Shown here in pieces: positions 27,393-36,793 of a stretch of 64,000 nucleotides of DNA. The notes beneath the pieces are model-generated. The model had not been told where the DNA came from and searched no databases. It saw nothing but the letters and a program-made list of their open reading frames with translations. A program made the translations under genes and the position numbers. The stretch's first letter is position 1, and the number at the start of each line of letters is the position of its first letter. Origin of the DNA: Deltaproteobacteria bacterium (GTDB lineage: Bacteria; Myxococcota; XYA12-FULL-58-9); assembly GCA_016218825.1 (NCBI GenBank), contig JACRCV010000064.1:1-64000 (forward strand). The letters are read 5' to 3'.

Positions 27393-27944
27393 ATGACTCG
27401 TAGCAGTCGCAGTCTCATTGTTGCCGCGCTCTGTGCGACCACGTTCGTAGCGCCGCAGCCGGCGGCGGCGGCGGTGTCGTGGATCATCACCGACACCAAC
27501 AAGGCCGATCGGCCGACGAGCGTCGACTTCACCGGCCAGGCGTGGTTCCTGGGGAGCGTGACCTTCTTCGGCGGCGCCGGCTGGTTCTGCCACCCCATCA
27601 GGCCCGAGGGTTTTCTGCCGACGGTGAACGACTCGTTCTATATCGAAGGCGGGGCGTGGATCTTCTATTACCAGGTGCAAGTCGCCAACCACGCCGACTA
27701 CTCCTACGTCGGCATCATCCCGGCCGGCGGCGTGCGCTGGGACTTTCACCTGACGCGCGACTGGACGGTGTTCGCGACCGCGAAGCTCGGCTTCCGCGTC
27801 GCCACCGGAGCGAGCGCGCCGTCGTCGCGCCTCGACGGCGGCGGCAGCGTCGGTGCTTATTGGAAATTCTCCCGCAGCATCTTCTTGCGCTTGGAGACCG
27901 GGAACCAAGGTCTGGTGCAAGCCGGCGTCGCCATTGTCATGTAG
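27393..27944 (+). CDS. Small exported barrel-like protein
   Basis: A 183-residue protein from the ATG at 27393, which has AGGAG upstream and opens a signal peptide ending APQPAAAA. An upstream ATG at 27351 would put 14 polar residues ahead of the signal, so it is rejected. The mature part shows eight or so alternating strands with aromatic girdles (GAWIFYYQVQVANHADYSYV, GVRWDFHLTRDWTVFATAKL) and resembles the small eight-strand outer-membrane barrels. It ends VQAGVAIVM. It is unlikely to be an enzyme. No family name can be given. Confidence 0.6.
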   Translation: MTRSSRSLIVAALCATTFVAPQPAAAAVSWIITDTNKADRPTSVDFTGQAWFLGSVTFFGGAGWFCHPIRPEGFLPTVNDSFYIEGGAWIFYYQVQVANHADYSYVGIIPAGGVRWDFHLTRDWTVFATAKLGFRVATGASAPSSRLDGGGSVGAYWKFSRSIFLRLETGNQGLVQAGVAIVM

Positions 27945-28029
27945 AGCCGCGCCCCGCGCCGCTCGCGGCGGTGCCCTACATTGTCCTACCGCCGCCCACA
28001 CAACTACTTGAAAGATTGGAAAAAACAAC

Positions 28030-28057
28030 TTGACCGGGTTGGCTGGCGTCATACCAT
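28030..28057 (+). promoter_or_regulatory. Candidate promoter for a possibly leaderless transcript
   Basis: TTGACC at 28030-28035 is followed, after 16 bases, by TACCAT at 28052-28057, a fair match to a housekeeping -35/-10 pair in an otherwise GC-rich sequence. A transcript starting about seven bases later would begin at or next to the GTG start codon at 28064. No separate ribosome binding site is visible before that GTG, so this gene may be translated from a leaderless mRNA. Predicted by eye only. Confidence 0.35.
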
Positions 28058-28063
28058 GAAGGT

Positions 28064-28594
28064 GTGAGGGCTCTGCGCATACGGTGGTTGTTGGTGTTGC
28101 CCGGGGCGGTTTTGGCGGGCGGTTGTGGTGGCGCCGGCGATGGTGATTTGCAGACGGCGTATCAGGACGAGTCGCGTTGTTTGAGCTGTGGGGCGCTGCC
28201 GACAGATCCGCAGCAAGACCCCTCCGATCCCGCGCCGAAAGTGACCGCGGCGCCGCTCGAGGTGATGTTCTATCCGACGACGCTCGACAGTCCCGAGTTC
28301 GGGCCGAAGCAGGTGACCATCAGCAACCTCACGGCCGGCACGGTCGCGGTGACGCGCGTCCTGCTCCTCGATGACCCGAAACAGAGCGCCGGCGGCAACC
28401 AGTTCTTCGCGCTCGACGACTGGAGCGGCAAGGTCATCCTGGCGACCGGCGAACAGACCACGGTCGGCGTGCGCTTCCTGGGCTCGGCCGAGCAGCAGAG
28501 CGCGGTCCTGGTCGTCAGCACCACCGACCCCGTCTACTACACCCTCGACGTCTTTCTGACCGGCAAGTACTTCGTCGACGTCCCGGGGATCTAG
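28064..28594 (+). CDS. Ig-like lipoprotein (choice-of-anchor/ASPM-SPD-2-Hydin-type fold)
   Basis: A 176-residue protein from GTG. The lipoprotein signal is RIRWLLVLPGAVLAGG before C21. A short Cys pair (RCLSCG) follows, then one beta-sandwich domain at about 60-170. That domain carries the pattern of ASH/ASPM-type Ig-like domains: EVMFYPTTLDSPEFGPKQVT, ISNLTAGTVAVTRVLL and GVRFLGSAEQQSAVLVVSTT. Such domains usually act as spacers or partner-binding parts in surface proteins; here it stands alone on a lipid anchor. Function unknown. Confidence 0.65.
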   Translation: MRALRIRWLLVLPGAVLAGGCGGAGDGDLQTAYQDESRCLSCGALPTDPQQDPSDPAPKVTAAPLEVMFYPTTLDSPEFGPKQVTISNLTAGTVAVTRVLLLDDPKQSAGGNQFFALDDWSGKVILATGEQTTVGVRFLGSAEQQSAVLVVSTTDPVYYTLDVFLTGKYFVDVPGI

Positions 28595-28607
28595 CGCCAC
28601 CGGCGCG

Positions 28608-29021
28608 CTACGGTCGCGCGAAAGCCCTGAGCTCGGCGCAGTCGTCGACGATGCGGCGGATCCAAGCGACGACTCGCGCCGCGGCGGAGTCGTCGGCGGG
28701 GGCCTCGAGCGGCCGGTGGTCGATGAAGCGATGGATCGCGGCCTTGGCGTCGGGGTGGAGCCGGACGAAGCGCAGCGCCAGGCCGATGCCGCGGGGCACG
28801 TCGGCGAGCCCCATCACTTGGCAGGTGGCGCGGATCGCGCGCCGTTCGCCGGGCAGGCGGAAGCGGACCCGGAGCAGCTGCCCCGGCCAGCGGGCGTCTT
28901 TGGTGGTGACCAACATGCCACCCAGGCCGAGGTCTTGCGCGATCATCAGGCCGCCGCCGTCTTGGGGCTCGATCTTCAGAGCGATCTCCCGGCGTGGCAT
29001 CTCGCGGCGGTCACGTGTCAT
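28608..29021 (-). CDS. PilZ-domain protein with helical tail
   Basis: A 137-residue protein on the minus strand. Its N-terminus RDRREMPRREIALKIE holds the first c-di-GMP-binding Arg motif, and IAQDLGLGGMLVT is the second motif, with the usual Ser replaced by Gly. The barrel runs to about residue 95 (GIGLALRFVRL). The last 35 residues are helical. It converges with the preceding plus-strand lipoprotein gene (13 bases between stops). Together with the PilZ protein at 26.8-27.3 kb and oligoribonuclease it suggests active c-di-GMP signalling, though no cyclase or phosphodiesterase is in the window. Confidence 0.75.
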   Translation of the reverse strand: MTRDRREMPRREIALKIEPQDGGGLMIAQDLGLGGMLVTTKDARWPGQLLRVRFRLPGERRAIRATCQVMGLADVPRGIGLALRFVRLHPDAKAAIHRFIDHRPLEAPADDSAAARVVAWIRRIVDDCAELRAFARP

Positions 29022-29281
29022 CGGTTCACCTCGGTGCGATTGTGCGGCGGCGCACGCGATGCGGCAAGAAAGCGGCCGCGGCCGCGACCCAAGGAGACAG
29101 ACTCTTGCCTAGATTTTAGCCTTGAGATACAAAAGTCGCGCCGCAGGGCTTGGTCGTGCGGGAGTTTTTTTGCATTGTTTTCCGCGGCGCTTCGCGACCG
29201 CGCGGGAGTTGTCGGGCGTCCGTTTTGGTGCGCCGTTATCGATGTTTCACCGGGCCGTATCCCAAAGGAGGTCGTGAGGCT

Positions 29282-29941
29282 ATGGGTAAGCTGGCAGAGT
29301 TCTATTCGCAGGGCGGCATCTGGATGCACCCGATCTCGGCCGTGTCGATCGCGGCGTTCTCGATCGCCATCGAGCGCATCATCGCGTTGTACTTCCGCTA
29401 CAACATCAACTCGACGTCGTTCATGGCCCAGATTCAGAAGCTGGTCATGGCGAACAACATCGACCGCGCCATCAAGCTGTGCAACGTCACGCCGACCGCG
29501 GTGTTGCCGCGCGTCTTGAAGGCGGCGTTGACCCGCGCCAACAAGGGCGAGGTGGAGATCTCGAACGCTCTCGAGATCGCGCAGACCGAGGCGCTGCGCG
29601 ACTTGACCAAGCGCACCGCGATCCTGCCGACGATGGCCAACCTGGCGACGTTGTGCGGACTGCTCGGCACCATCGTCGCGCTCATCGAGGCGTTCACCGC
29701 GGTCGCCGCGGCGCCGCCCGACATGAAGAGCCAGCTCTTGACCGAGGCGCTCGCCATCGGCTTGAACGCCACGGCGTTCGGTTTGTTGGTGGCCATCCCG
29801 ACGCTCGCGATGTACATCTTCTTGAACGCGACGACCAAGAAGCTCATCGACGACATGGACGTCTACGCGCTCAAGATCCATCACCTGCTCGTGGCCCGCG
29901 GCAAGACCCAGGGTCAGGGCATGGCCGGCGTGGTCGACTAG
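29282..29941 (+). CDS. MotA/TolQ/ExbB-family proton channel protein
   Basis: A 219-residue inner-membrane protein. A canonical AAGGAGG lies nine bases before the ATG. Three transmembrane helices are visible: about 13-35 (HPISAVSIAAFSIAIERIIA), about 115-140 (TMANLATLCGLLGTIVALIE) and about 155-178 (ALAIGLNATAFGLLVAIPTL). The last two carry the GLLGT and the 'TAFGLxVAIP' motif of ExbB/TolQ. It forms the stator ring around ExbD/TolR dimers and uses the proton gradient to energise envelope work. It heads a run with two ExbD-like genes and an unknown membrane protein. In myxobacteria similar sets power gliding motility (AglRQS) or Tol-Pal-type functions; I cannot separate these here. Confidence 0.88.
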   Translation: MGKLAEFYSQGGIWMHPISAVSIAAFSIAIERIIALYFRYNINSTSFMAQIQKLVMANNIDRAIKLCNVTPTAVLPRVLKAALTRANKGEVEISNALEIAQTEALRDLTKRTAILPTMANLATLCGLLGTIVALIEAFTAVAAAPPDMKSQLLTEALAIGLNATAFGLLVAIPTLAMYIFLNATTKKLIDDMDVYALKIHHLLVARGKTQGQGMAGVVD

Positions 29942-30000
29942 GCAGGCCGCAGCGCGGCAGGCGCTCACGCCGCCCGCCGGTGCGCCGCTCAGGGTGAACG

Positions 30001-30612
30001 ATGGGTTTCAGCCCGACCAGCAAACGCCACTACGAGGTTGACGAGCCCGAGCTCAACCTCAACCCGATGATGGATCTCTTCGGCGTCCTCATCCCGGCGC
30101 TGCTGATGATGTCGGCGGCCGTCGAGGTGTCGGTCATCAACGTCGCGGCGCCGTCGATCGGGCCGAGCACGAACGCCGACCAAAAGCCGCCGGAGCATCC
30201 GCCGCTGAACCTGACGGTGGTGATCAGCGAGACCGGCTATTCGCTCAGCTTGATGGGGCAGATGGCGGCCGACTTCCCGGTCGCGGAGCGCCCGATCCTG
30301 TGCTCGCGCTATCGCGGCACGCGTCCGACGCCGCGGGCCCGGAACCTCGACCGCCCGATCTGCCAGAAGAGCGAAGGGCGGATGAAGAAGCAGTTCCTGA
30401 CGTACGACAACAAGGGGCTCACCAACAAGCTCGTCGAGGTCAAGGATGAATTCCCCGACGAGCGGCGGATCATCATCCAGCCGGGCCCCGAGGTCGAATA
30501 CGAGACCATCGTGGACGTGATGGACGCGGCGCGCGACGTCAAGACGGCGAAGGGTGAGATCCGCTCCTTGTTTGACGAGGTGGTGATGAGTCCGGGGCCG
30601 CCCGGCGGCTGA
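30001..30612 (+). CDS. ExbD/TolR-family protein, first copy
   Basis: A 203-residue protein with a short cytoplasmic start, one transmembrane helix at about 20-45 (LNPMMDLFGVLIPALLMMSA) that keeps the proton-relay Asp (D25), and a periplasmic domain. Unusually, the periplasmic part holds an insert with two Cys (ILCSRYRGTRPTPRARN, then ICQKSEG), which could form a disulphide. The conserved end of ExbD domains is seen as IIIQPGPEVEYETIVDVMDA. The gene starts 59 bases after the ExbB-like gene and is followed, within a few bases, by the second ExbD-like gene. Confidence 0.82.
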   Translation: MGFSPTSKRHYEVDEPELNLNPMMDLFGVLIPALLMMSAAVEVSVINVAAPSIGPSTNADQKPPEHPPLNLTVVISETGYSLSLMGQMAADFPVAERPILCSRYRGTRPTPRARNLDRPICQKSEGRMKKQFLTYDNKGLTNKLVEVKDEFPDERRIIIQPGPEVEYETIVDVMDAARDVKTAKGEIRSLFDEVVMSPGPPGG

Positions 30613-30622
30613 GGAGAGGGTG

Positions 30623-31219
30623 ATGGCCGACGACGTTCTCGACACACCGACGCAGCCGGAGCCCGGGGCCAACAACTTCCCCGACCCGGCGTTGTTCGCG
30701 CCCAAGCCCGGCGCCAAGAAGCGCCACAAGCGGGCGCCGCACGCGCCCAAGGCCGACATCAGCATCAACTCTTTGTTGGACATCCTCAGCGTCATCCTGA
30801 TGTTCCTCTTGAAGAGCTACACCTCGTCGTCGGTGGTGCTCAAACAATCGAAAGATCTGGTGCCGCCGTTCTCGGCTTCGACGATCGCCGCCGAGGACTC
30901 GACCGCGGTGACCATCACGATGAAGGACATCCTGCTGCAGGACAAACCGATCGTGCAGCTCGAGAACGGCAAGGTCACGGACCGCGACACCTCGCACGCC
31001 GGCATGCTCATCGAGCCGTTGTTCTCGGCCTTGCAGGACGAGGTGCAGCACCAGCGCAAGATCGAGGCCCGCAACCCCAAGTCGCCGTTCAAGGGCATCG
31101 TCACGATCATCGCCGACCGCAACGTCCCGTCGCCGGCGATCGTGAAGGTCATGTACACCGCGGGGCTCGCCGAGTACGGCAAGTTCAAGTTTCTGCTGGT
31201 CAAGCTCGAGCGCGGTTGA
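30623..31219 (+). CDS. ExbD/TolR-family protein, second copy
   Basis: A 198-residue protein. The ATG at 30623 is preferred to a GTG three bases earlier because GAGGAG is better placed. The N-terminal 40 residues are Pro/Lys-rich and cytoplasmic. The single helix at about 45-65 (ISINSLLDILSVILMFLLKS) holds the ion-binding Asp, and the periplasmic domain ends with VTIIADRNVPSPAIVKVMYT. It differs strongly from the first copy in length and insert, so the pair probably forms a hetero-dimer, as AglQ and AglS are proposed to do. The spacing to the first copy is 10 bases. Confidence 0.84.
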   Translation: MADDVLDTPTQPEPGANNFPDPALFAPKPGAKKRHKRAPHAPKADISINSLLDILSVILMFLLKSYTSSSVVLKQSKDLVPPFSASTIAAEDSTAVTITMKDILLQDKPIVQLENGKVTDRDTSHAGMLIEPLFSALQDEVQHQRKIEARNPKSPFKGIVTIIADRNVPSPAIVKVMYTAGLAEYGKFKFLLVKLERG

Positions 31220-31276
31220 TCTCGGCTCCGAGGGTCCGCGCCGCGGTGGCAGCGGCGGTGACGGAGGTAGCTGACC

Positions 31277-32032
31277 GTGACGGATCCCGGCCACCCGAAG
31301 TCCCTGAAAGACTTCAACTACTTCGACGAGCACCAGCACCCGCCCCGGACCTCTGAGGAGAGCTCGGAGCTGCCGCTCACCCCGGCGGTCGAGGAGCGAC
31401 TGCAGCAGTACCGCAAACGCGGCCGGCGCTTGACCATCGAGCTCGCCTTGGCCGTGACCGCGGTCCTCGCCGTTGGCTGGTTCTCGTGGGGCTACCGCTA
31501 TTCCATCGCCTACGCGCTGTCGTCGCAGAGCGCGCCGCTGCGGCTCGGTGACGTCACGACGATGACGCCGGCGGACATCCCCCACAACGCCTGGGTGGCG
31601 ATCGAGGGCATCACCGAGCACCGCGGTCTGGTGCAAACCGAGGTCCGGGGGTTGTCGCTTGGCCGCGAGGAGTATTGGTACTTCCGCCTCCTCGGCTCGC
31701 GCGGCGTGTTCATCGCGGCGTTGAACGACAACGAGCGTTTTGGGATCGCGAGCGAGGTGGCGGTGAACGGCCGCGCCGTCGACCCGGCGCGCGATCATTG
31801 CTGTGACAAGGTCTTGGACAGCTACCGCGAGCGCTTTCATCCCCGCGAGGCGGGGCCGCTCAGGATCATTCAGGTGGACCTGCGCCCCGGCGAAGGCTTT
31901 TGGCCGTACTTGCTGCTGCTCTTGGTGCAGGCGGTCGTCGTCGCCTCGGCGGCGTGGACGGTCACCAAGGTGCGGCGGCACGCGCGCGCCCGTCGCTTCG
32001 CGAGCTTGCCGGTCGGGTTGCCGGAGCGCTGA
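31277..32032 (+). CDS. Two-helix membrane protein of unknown family, linked to ExbBD
   Basis: A 251-residue protein from GTG 31277 with GGAGG nine bases upstream. Residues 1-50 are polar. A transmembrane helix lies at about 53-75 (IELALAVTAVLAVGWFSWGY), a periplasmic region of about 130 residues follows (AWVAIEGITEHRGLVQTEVR, with a CC pair at DHCCDKV), then a second helix at about 212-232 (FWPYLLLLLVQAVVVASAAW) and a basic cytoplasmic tail. It is 57 bases after the second ExbD and probably part of the same unit. The periplasmic part has the feel of an OB-like beta domain but no family can be named. Confidence 0.6.
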   Translation: MTDPGHPKSLKDFNYFDEHQHPPRTSEESSELPLTPAVEERLQQYRKRGRRLTIELALAVTAVLAVGWFSWGYRYSIAYALSSQSAPLRLGDVTTMTPADIPHNAWVAIEGITEHRGLVQTEVRGLSLGREEYWYFRLLGSRGVFIAALNDNERFGIASEVAVNGRAVDPARDHCCDKVLDSYRERFHPREAGPLRIIQVDLRPGEGFWPYLLLLLVQAVVVASAAWTVTKVRRHARARRFASLPVGLPER

Positions 32033-32083
32033 GCGGCGGGTCGTCATGGTAAGCCGCGCCCGCGTTTGATATAAGCCGCTTCC

Positions 32084-34819
32084 ATGTCCGACGCGATCCC
32101 CCCCACCGACGACCAGAACGGCGGCACCCCGCCGCCCGCCACGCCGCCGCCGCCGCCGACCGACCGCCGCCAGGCCATCAACATCGAAGACGAGATGCGC
32201 GCCTCGTATCTCGACTACGCGATGAGCGTCATCATCGGCCGGGCGCTCCCCGACGTGCGCGACGGCCTGAAGCCGGTGCACCGCCGCGTGCTCTTCGCCC
32301 AGCACGAGCTCGGCAATACATTCAATAGAGCCTACAAGAAGTCGGCGCGCATCGTCGGCGACGTCATCGGCAAGTATCACCCGCATGGCGACCAGGCGGT
32401 CTACGACACCCTGGTGCGCATGGCGCAGGACTTCTCGATGCGCCACGTGCTGATCGACGGTCAGGGGAACTTCGGCAGCATCGACGGCGATCCGCCGGCG
32501 GCGATGCGCTACACCGAGGTGCGGATGGCGCGCCTCGCCAACGAGATGTTGGCCGACATCGAGAGGGCCACCGTCGACTTCGGCCCGAACTACGACGAGT
32601 CGCTCACCGAGCCGCTGGTGTTGCCGGCGCGCTTCCCGAACCTGCTGATCAACGGCTCGTCAGGCATCGCGGTCGGCATGGCCACCAACATCCCGCCGCA
32701 CAACTTCAACGAGGTCATCGACGCCACGACCCACCTGGCGCACAACCCGACGGCGACGGTGCCGGAGCTGATGCGCTTCATGCCGGCGCCCGACTTCCCC
32801 ACCGGCGGCATCATCTACGGCGCCGAGGGGATGCGCGCCGCTTACGAGACCGGGCGCGGCATCATCAAGCTGCGCGGTCGGGCCGCGGTCGAAGAGGGCA
32901 AGAAGCACGACTCGATCGTGATCACCGAGATCCCCTACCAGGTGAACAAGACCACCCTGGTGGAGAAGATCGCGGAGATGGTGCGCGACAAGCGCCTCGA
33001 GGGCATCGGCGACATCCGCGACGAGTCCGACCGCGACGGCATGCGGGTGGTCATCGAGCTCAAGAAGGACGCCGCCGCCGACGTCATCCTCAACCAGCTC
33101 TACGCCAACACCGCGCTGCAGACCTCGTTCGGCATCAACATGCTGGCGATCGTCCACGGCCAGCCGCGGACCTTGTCGTTGAAAGAGCTGTTGCAGCACT
33201 TCATCGACCACCGCCGCGAGGTCGTGACCCGCCGCAGCCGCTTCGACCTCAACGAGGCCAACAAGCGCTTCAACATCGTCTTCGGTCTGCTCGCCGCCAT
33301 CGACTCCATCGACCGGGTCATCGAGATCATCCGCAAGGCCAAGGACGCCGCGATCGCGAAGCAGCACCTGATGGACGAGAAGCTGCCGATGAGCCCGGCG
33401 TTCAAACAGCTGTGCGAGAAGCTCTTGACCTTCGAGTACCAGCCCGGGACCACGGCCATCGTCGCCGGCTACGTGACGCTCAACGACCTGCAGGCGCAAG
33501 CGATCCTCGACATGCGACTGTCGCGCTTGACCGGGCTGGAGCGCGACAAGCTCGCCGCCGAGGCGACCGAGCTGCAGCAAGCGATCGAGCACCTGACCGC
33601 GATCCTCGCGTCCGACAAGCTGTTGCTCGAGGTCATCGTCAAGGAGCTCGCCGAGGTCAAAGCGCTCTACGGTGACAAGCGCCGCACCGAGATCGTCGGC
33701 CAGGCGGTGCACCTCTCGGTCGAGGATCTGATCGCGGTCGAGAGCATGGTCGTGACCGTCAGCCACGCGGGCTACGTCAAGCGCAGCTCGGTCGACCTGT
33801 ACCGGGCGCAGAAGCGCGGCGGCAAGGGCAAGACCGCGGCGACCACCAAGGACGAAGACTTCATGGAGCGGGTGTTCGTGGCCTCGACCCACGACTACCT
33901 GATGGTGTTCTCCGACCGCGGCAAGGTCTACTGGCTCAAGGTGCACGAGATCCCGGAGGCGGGGCGGGCGTCGCGCGGCAAGCCGATCGTCAATCTGATC
34001 CGCATCGCCAAAGACGAGAAGATCGCCGCCATCCTGCCGGTGTCGGAGTTCAAAGAGGGCCAGTACGTGGTGATGACCACGGCGAAGGGCACGATCAAGA
34101 AGACCGACCTGATGGCGTTCTCGAACCCGCGGCCCTCGGGCCTGATCGCGCTGTCGATCGACGAGGGCGACCGATTGATCGCGGTCGATCTCACCGACGG
34201 CAACCGCGAGATCCTCATCGCGACGCGCTCCGGGCTCGCGATCCGCTTCGCCGAGGGACAGGTGCGGCCGATGGGCCGGACGGCGCGCGGCGTGACCGCG
34301 ATCCGCCTGAAGCGCCAGGGGGACGCGGTGGTCGGCATGGTGGTGATCGCGGAGGCGACGCCGCAGATCCTCACGGTGTGCGACAAGGGCTTCGGCAAGC
34401 GCACCGAGGTCAGCGAGTACCGCCTCCAAGGTCGCGGCGGCTCGGGGATCATCAACTGCAAGGTCACCGAGAGAAACGGTCAAGTCGCGAGCGTTGTCGC
34501 GGTCGAGCCCGACGACCAGGTCATGGTCGTGACCGATCACGGCACCCTGATTCGGATCCGCGTCAAGCAGGTGTCGCTGCTCTCCCGCGCCACCCAGGGC
34601 GTGCGCCTGATCACCGTCGACGACGGCGAGACGGTGGCGAGCGTCGCGCGCTTGGCGGAGGCCGAAGAGGACGACGACGGCGCGCAGAGCGACCGCGTGG
34701 TCGCGCGGCCCGACGACACCCCCGAGGACGCCAACGAACCCGCAGAGGACGAGGCGGACGCGGGCGACGAGACGGCACCCGACGACGGCGTCGAGGACCC
34801 GCCGAACAAGGACAACTGA
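32084..34819 (+). CDS. gyrA: DNA gyrase subunit A
   Basis: A 911-residue protein. Catalytic Tyr143 sits in [11 protein letters not shown] (E. coli Y122). The GyrA box QKRGGKG near residue 585 separates gyrase from ParC. C-terminal beta-pinwheel blades run to about 845, followed by an acidic tail of about 65 residues ([12 protein letters not shown] onward). A Pro-rich extension of 25 residues precedes the normal start. In the quinolone-determining region the sequence is [16 protein letters not shown]: position 104 is Gln where E. coli has Ser83, while D108 (Asp87) is kept. No gyrB is in the window. The only promoter-like sequence is TTTGATATAAG at 32065-32075, and no ribosome binding site is clear. 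Confidence 0.97.
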   Translation: MSDAIPPTDDQNGGTPPPATPPPPPTDRRQAINIEDEMRASYLDYAMSVIIGRALPDVRDGLKPVHRRVLFAQHELGNTFNRAYKKSARIVGDVIGKYHPHGDQAVYDTLVRMAQDFSMRHVLIDGQGNFGSIDGDPPAAMRYTEVRMARLANEMLADIERATVDFGPNYDESLTEPLVLPARFPNLLINGSSGIAVGMATNIPPHNFNEVIDATTHLAHNPTATVPELMRFMPAPDFPTGGIIYGAEGMRAAYETGRGIIKLRGRAAVEEGKKHDSIVITEIPYQVNKTTLVEKIAEMVRDKRLEGIGDIRDESDRDGMRVVIELKKDAAADVILNQLYANTALQTSFGINMLAIVHGQPRTLSLKELLQHFIDHRREVVTRRSRFDLNEANKRFNIVFGLLAAIDSIDRVIEIIRKAKDAAIAKQHLMDEKLPMSPAFKQLCEKLLTFEYQPGTTAIVAGYVTLNDLQAQAILDMRLSRLTGLERDKLAAEATELQQAIEHLTAILASDKLLLEVIVKELAEVKALYGDKRRTEIVGQAVHLSVEDLIAVESMVVTVSHAGYVKRSSVDLYRAQKRGGKGKTAATTKDEDFMERVFVASTHDYLMVFSDRGKVYWLKVHEIPEAGRASRGKPIVNLIRIAKDEKIAAILPVSEFKEGQYVVMTTAKGTIKKTDLMAFSNPRPSGLIALSIDEGDRLIAVDLTDGNREILIATRSGLAIRFAEGQVRPMGRTARGVTAIRLKRQGDAVVGMVVIAEATPQILTVCDKGFGKRTEVSEYRLQGRGGSGIINCKVTERNGQVASVVAVEPDDQVMVVTDHGTLIRIRVKQVSLLSRATQGVRLITVDDGETVASVARLAEAEEDDDGAQSDRVVARPDDTPEDANEPAEDEADAGDETAPDDGVEDPPNKDN

Positions 34820-34829
34820 GGCCCGGACA

Positions 34830-35927
34830 ATGACGCGAGCACGGCGGCTGCTCTCTCTGTTGATCGTGGTGCTGTTCGCCACCGCGTGTCGCACCGACAT
34901 CCAGTCGGGGATCGATGAGGCCAACGACCTCCTGTATCGCAAGCAGTACGTGGCGAGCGAGCGCCTGTATCGTAAGCTACTGAAACGCCTGGAGAATCAA
35001 GGCGATCTCGACGATGAAGAAGACGCGCAGCGGCTGTTGACCCTGGACCGTTTGGGGAAGATCAACGCGTTGTATCTGCACGACTTCAACCAGGCGATCA
35101 CCGACTATCAGGCGTTGATCCGTTTCTACCCCAAGACCGACCAGGCGTTCGCGGCGCGGGCGACGATGGCCGACATCTATCACCACAAGCTCGGCGACCT
35201 GCAGGCGGCGGTCGACTCCTACCAACGGTTGGTGGCGGATTTTCCCGAGCGCGCTGAGATCCACCGCGCCCAGCTCGAGATCGCCAACGCCTACTTCCAG
35301 CTGAAGAACTACGAGCAGGCGCGCACCGAGTCCGAGAACCTGATCAACCGTTGGCCGCAGAGCCCCGAGGCGTTGCAGGCGCGCTTCCAAATCGCCAACA
35401 GCTACTACGTCCAGGCGCGCTACGCCGAGGCGATCGCGGTCTACGAGCGCCTCCTCGAGAGCAAGCCCGACAAGGCGCTGTCGGCGCTGGTGCTCTTCGA
35501 GCTCGGCAACTGCTTCCAGGAGCTGGAGCAGTCCGATCGGGCGCTGGCCTACTACTACGCCTGCCTCGCCGATCATCCGGACCCGATGCTGGTGCAGCGC
35601 AAGATCCGGCGGGTGCGCACCCGCACCCAGAAGGCCAGGCCCGTGCTCGAATTGCAGCTGCCCGACTACCTCAAAGAACGCCTGGCCGCCGCGAAGCGCG
35701 CCGCCGGTGAGAGCACCGGCCGGATGCCGGGGGTGATGGAAGCCGTCGCGCCCAAGGTCAATCGCACCGAGCCTGTCCCCGAGGTCCCCGACGACGGTCA
35801 GACGTTGCGCGTCAAGCCCAAGAAGAAGGCGAAAGGCAGTGAGCCCGGCCGTGTCGAGGACGCTGCAATCGCCGCGCCTCCCGAGCCCGCTCAAGAGGCA
35901 GCGCCGGAGCCTGAGCCGACCCCCTAG
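34830..35927 (+). CDS. TPR lipoprotein (BamD/YbgF-like)
   Basis: A 365-residue protein. The lipoprotein signal is LLSLLIVVLFATAC with lipidated C20. Six or so tetratricopeptide repeats run from about 25 to 250, with regular 'A...Y...P' spacing (AITDYQALIRFYPKTDQAFA, AVDSYQRLVADFPERAEIHR, AIAVYERLLESKPDKALSAL). A Pro/Glu/Lys-rich low-complexity tail follows. It sits at the inner face of the outer membrane or faces the periplasm and holds proteins together, as BamD, YbgF and the myxobacterial gliding TPR proteins do. It is 10 bases after gyrA and so on the same transcript, downstream of the proton-channel genes. Confidence 0.78.
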   Translation: MTRARRLLSLLIVVLFATACRTDIQSGIDEANDLLYRKQYVASERLYRKLLKRLENQGDLDDEEDAQRLLTLDRLGKINALYLHDFNQAITDYQALIRFYPKTDQAFAARATMADIYHHKLGDLQAAVDSYQRLVADFPERAEIHRAQLEIANAYFQLKNYEQARTESENLINRWPQSPEALQARFQIANSYYVQARYAEAIAVYERLLESKPDKALSALVLFELGNCFQELEQSDRALAYYYACLADHPDPMLVQRKIRRVRTRTQKARPVLELQLPDYLKERLAAAKRAAGESTGRMPGVMEAVAPKVNRTEPVPEVPDDGQTLRVKPKKKAKGSEPGRVEDAAIAAPPEPAQEAAPEPEPTP

Positions 35928-35974
35928 ATGTCGGGGGAGTCGAGGCTCGCGACGCTCCAGCGCCCCGGAATCGA

Positions 35975-36793
35975 CTAGTACCGCTCGGGCACGAAGGTCT
36001 GGTCGGAGAGCGGCGGCCGCACGTAGCCGTCGTCTTTCTGCCGTGGCGGCAGCTTGATCGCCGCCGGGGTCAGGTCTTTGTAGGGGATGAGATCGAGCAG
36101 ATGCCGGATGACGTTGAGGCGGGCGCGCTTCTTGTCGTCGGCGTTCACCACGTACCACGGCGCCTGCTTGATGTCGGTGGTCCCGAACATCTCGTCCTTG
36201 GCCTTGGAGTACTCGACCCACCTGGCGCGCGCCTGCAGGTCCATCGGCGACAGCTTCCAGCGCTTCGTCGGGTCCTTGAGCCGCGCCTGGAATCGGCGCT
36301 CCTGCTCCTCATCTGACACCGAGAACCAATACTTGATGAGGCGGATGCCCGAGCGCACCAACATCCGCTCGAGCTCCGGGGTCGAGCGCATGAACTCGCG
36401 GTACTCGTCCTCGGTGCAGAAGCCCATCACGCGCTCGACGCCGGCGCGGTTGTACCAGGAGCGATCAAACAGGACCATCTCGCCCGCCGCCGGCAGGTGC
36501 GCGACGTAGCGTTGGAAGTACCACTGGGTCTTCTCTTTCTCGGTCGGCGCCGCGAGCGCCACGACCCGCGCGTACCTCGGGTTCAGGCTCTCGGTGATCC
36601 GCTTGATCGTGCCGCCCTTGCCGGCCGCGTCGCGCCCTTCGAAGACGATGACGACCTTCAGACCCTTGGCCCGGATCCACTCCTGCATCTTCACCAGCTC
36701 GACCTCGAGCCTCGTGAGCTCCGCCTCGTAGAGATTGTTCTTGAGCTTCTTCTTGTTGTTCTTCGCCGGCAGGACGGCTTCGTGCTTGGCCAT
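35975..36793 (-). CDS. ppk2: Polyphosphate kinase 2
   Basis: A 272-residue enzyme that moves phosphate between polyphosphate and nucleotides. Walker A is FEGRDAAGKGGTIKRI (G53 to G60) and Walker B is LFDRSWYNRAGVERVMGF (D110). The lid carries the family marks RRFQARLKDPTKRWKLSPMD and KAPWYVVNADDKKRAR-like text (here QAPWYVVNADDKKRAR). Length fits a single-domain class I PPK2, which prefers GDP or ADP as acceptor. The N-terminus is Lys-rich. The gene converges with the TPR lipoprotein gene and diverges from the kinase gene upstream. Confidence 0.93.
   Translation of the reverse strand: MAKHEAVLPAKNNKKKLKNNLYEAELTRLEVELVKMQEWIRAKGLKVVIVFEGRDAAGKGGTIKRITESLNPRYARVVALAAPTEKEKTQWYFQRYVAHLPAAGEMVLFDRSWYNRAGVERVMGFCTEDEYREFMRSTPELERMLVRSGIRLIKYWFSVSDEEQERRFQARLKDPTKRWKLSPMDLQARARWVEYSKAKDEMFGTTDIKQAPWYVVNADDKKRARLNVIRHLLDLIPYKDLTPAAIKLPPRQKDDGYVRPPLSDQTFVPERY

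Noticed and set aside
27960-27990. CGCCG/CGGCG hairpin after the small barrel gene as a terminator
   Set aside because: Short stem in GC-rich sequence with no U-tract; such hairpins are common by chance here.
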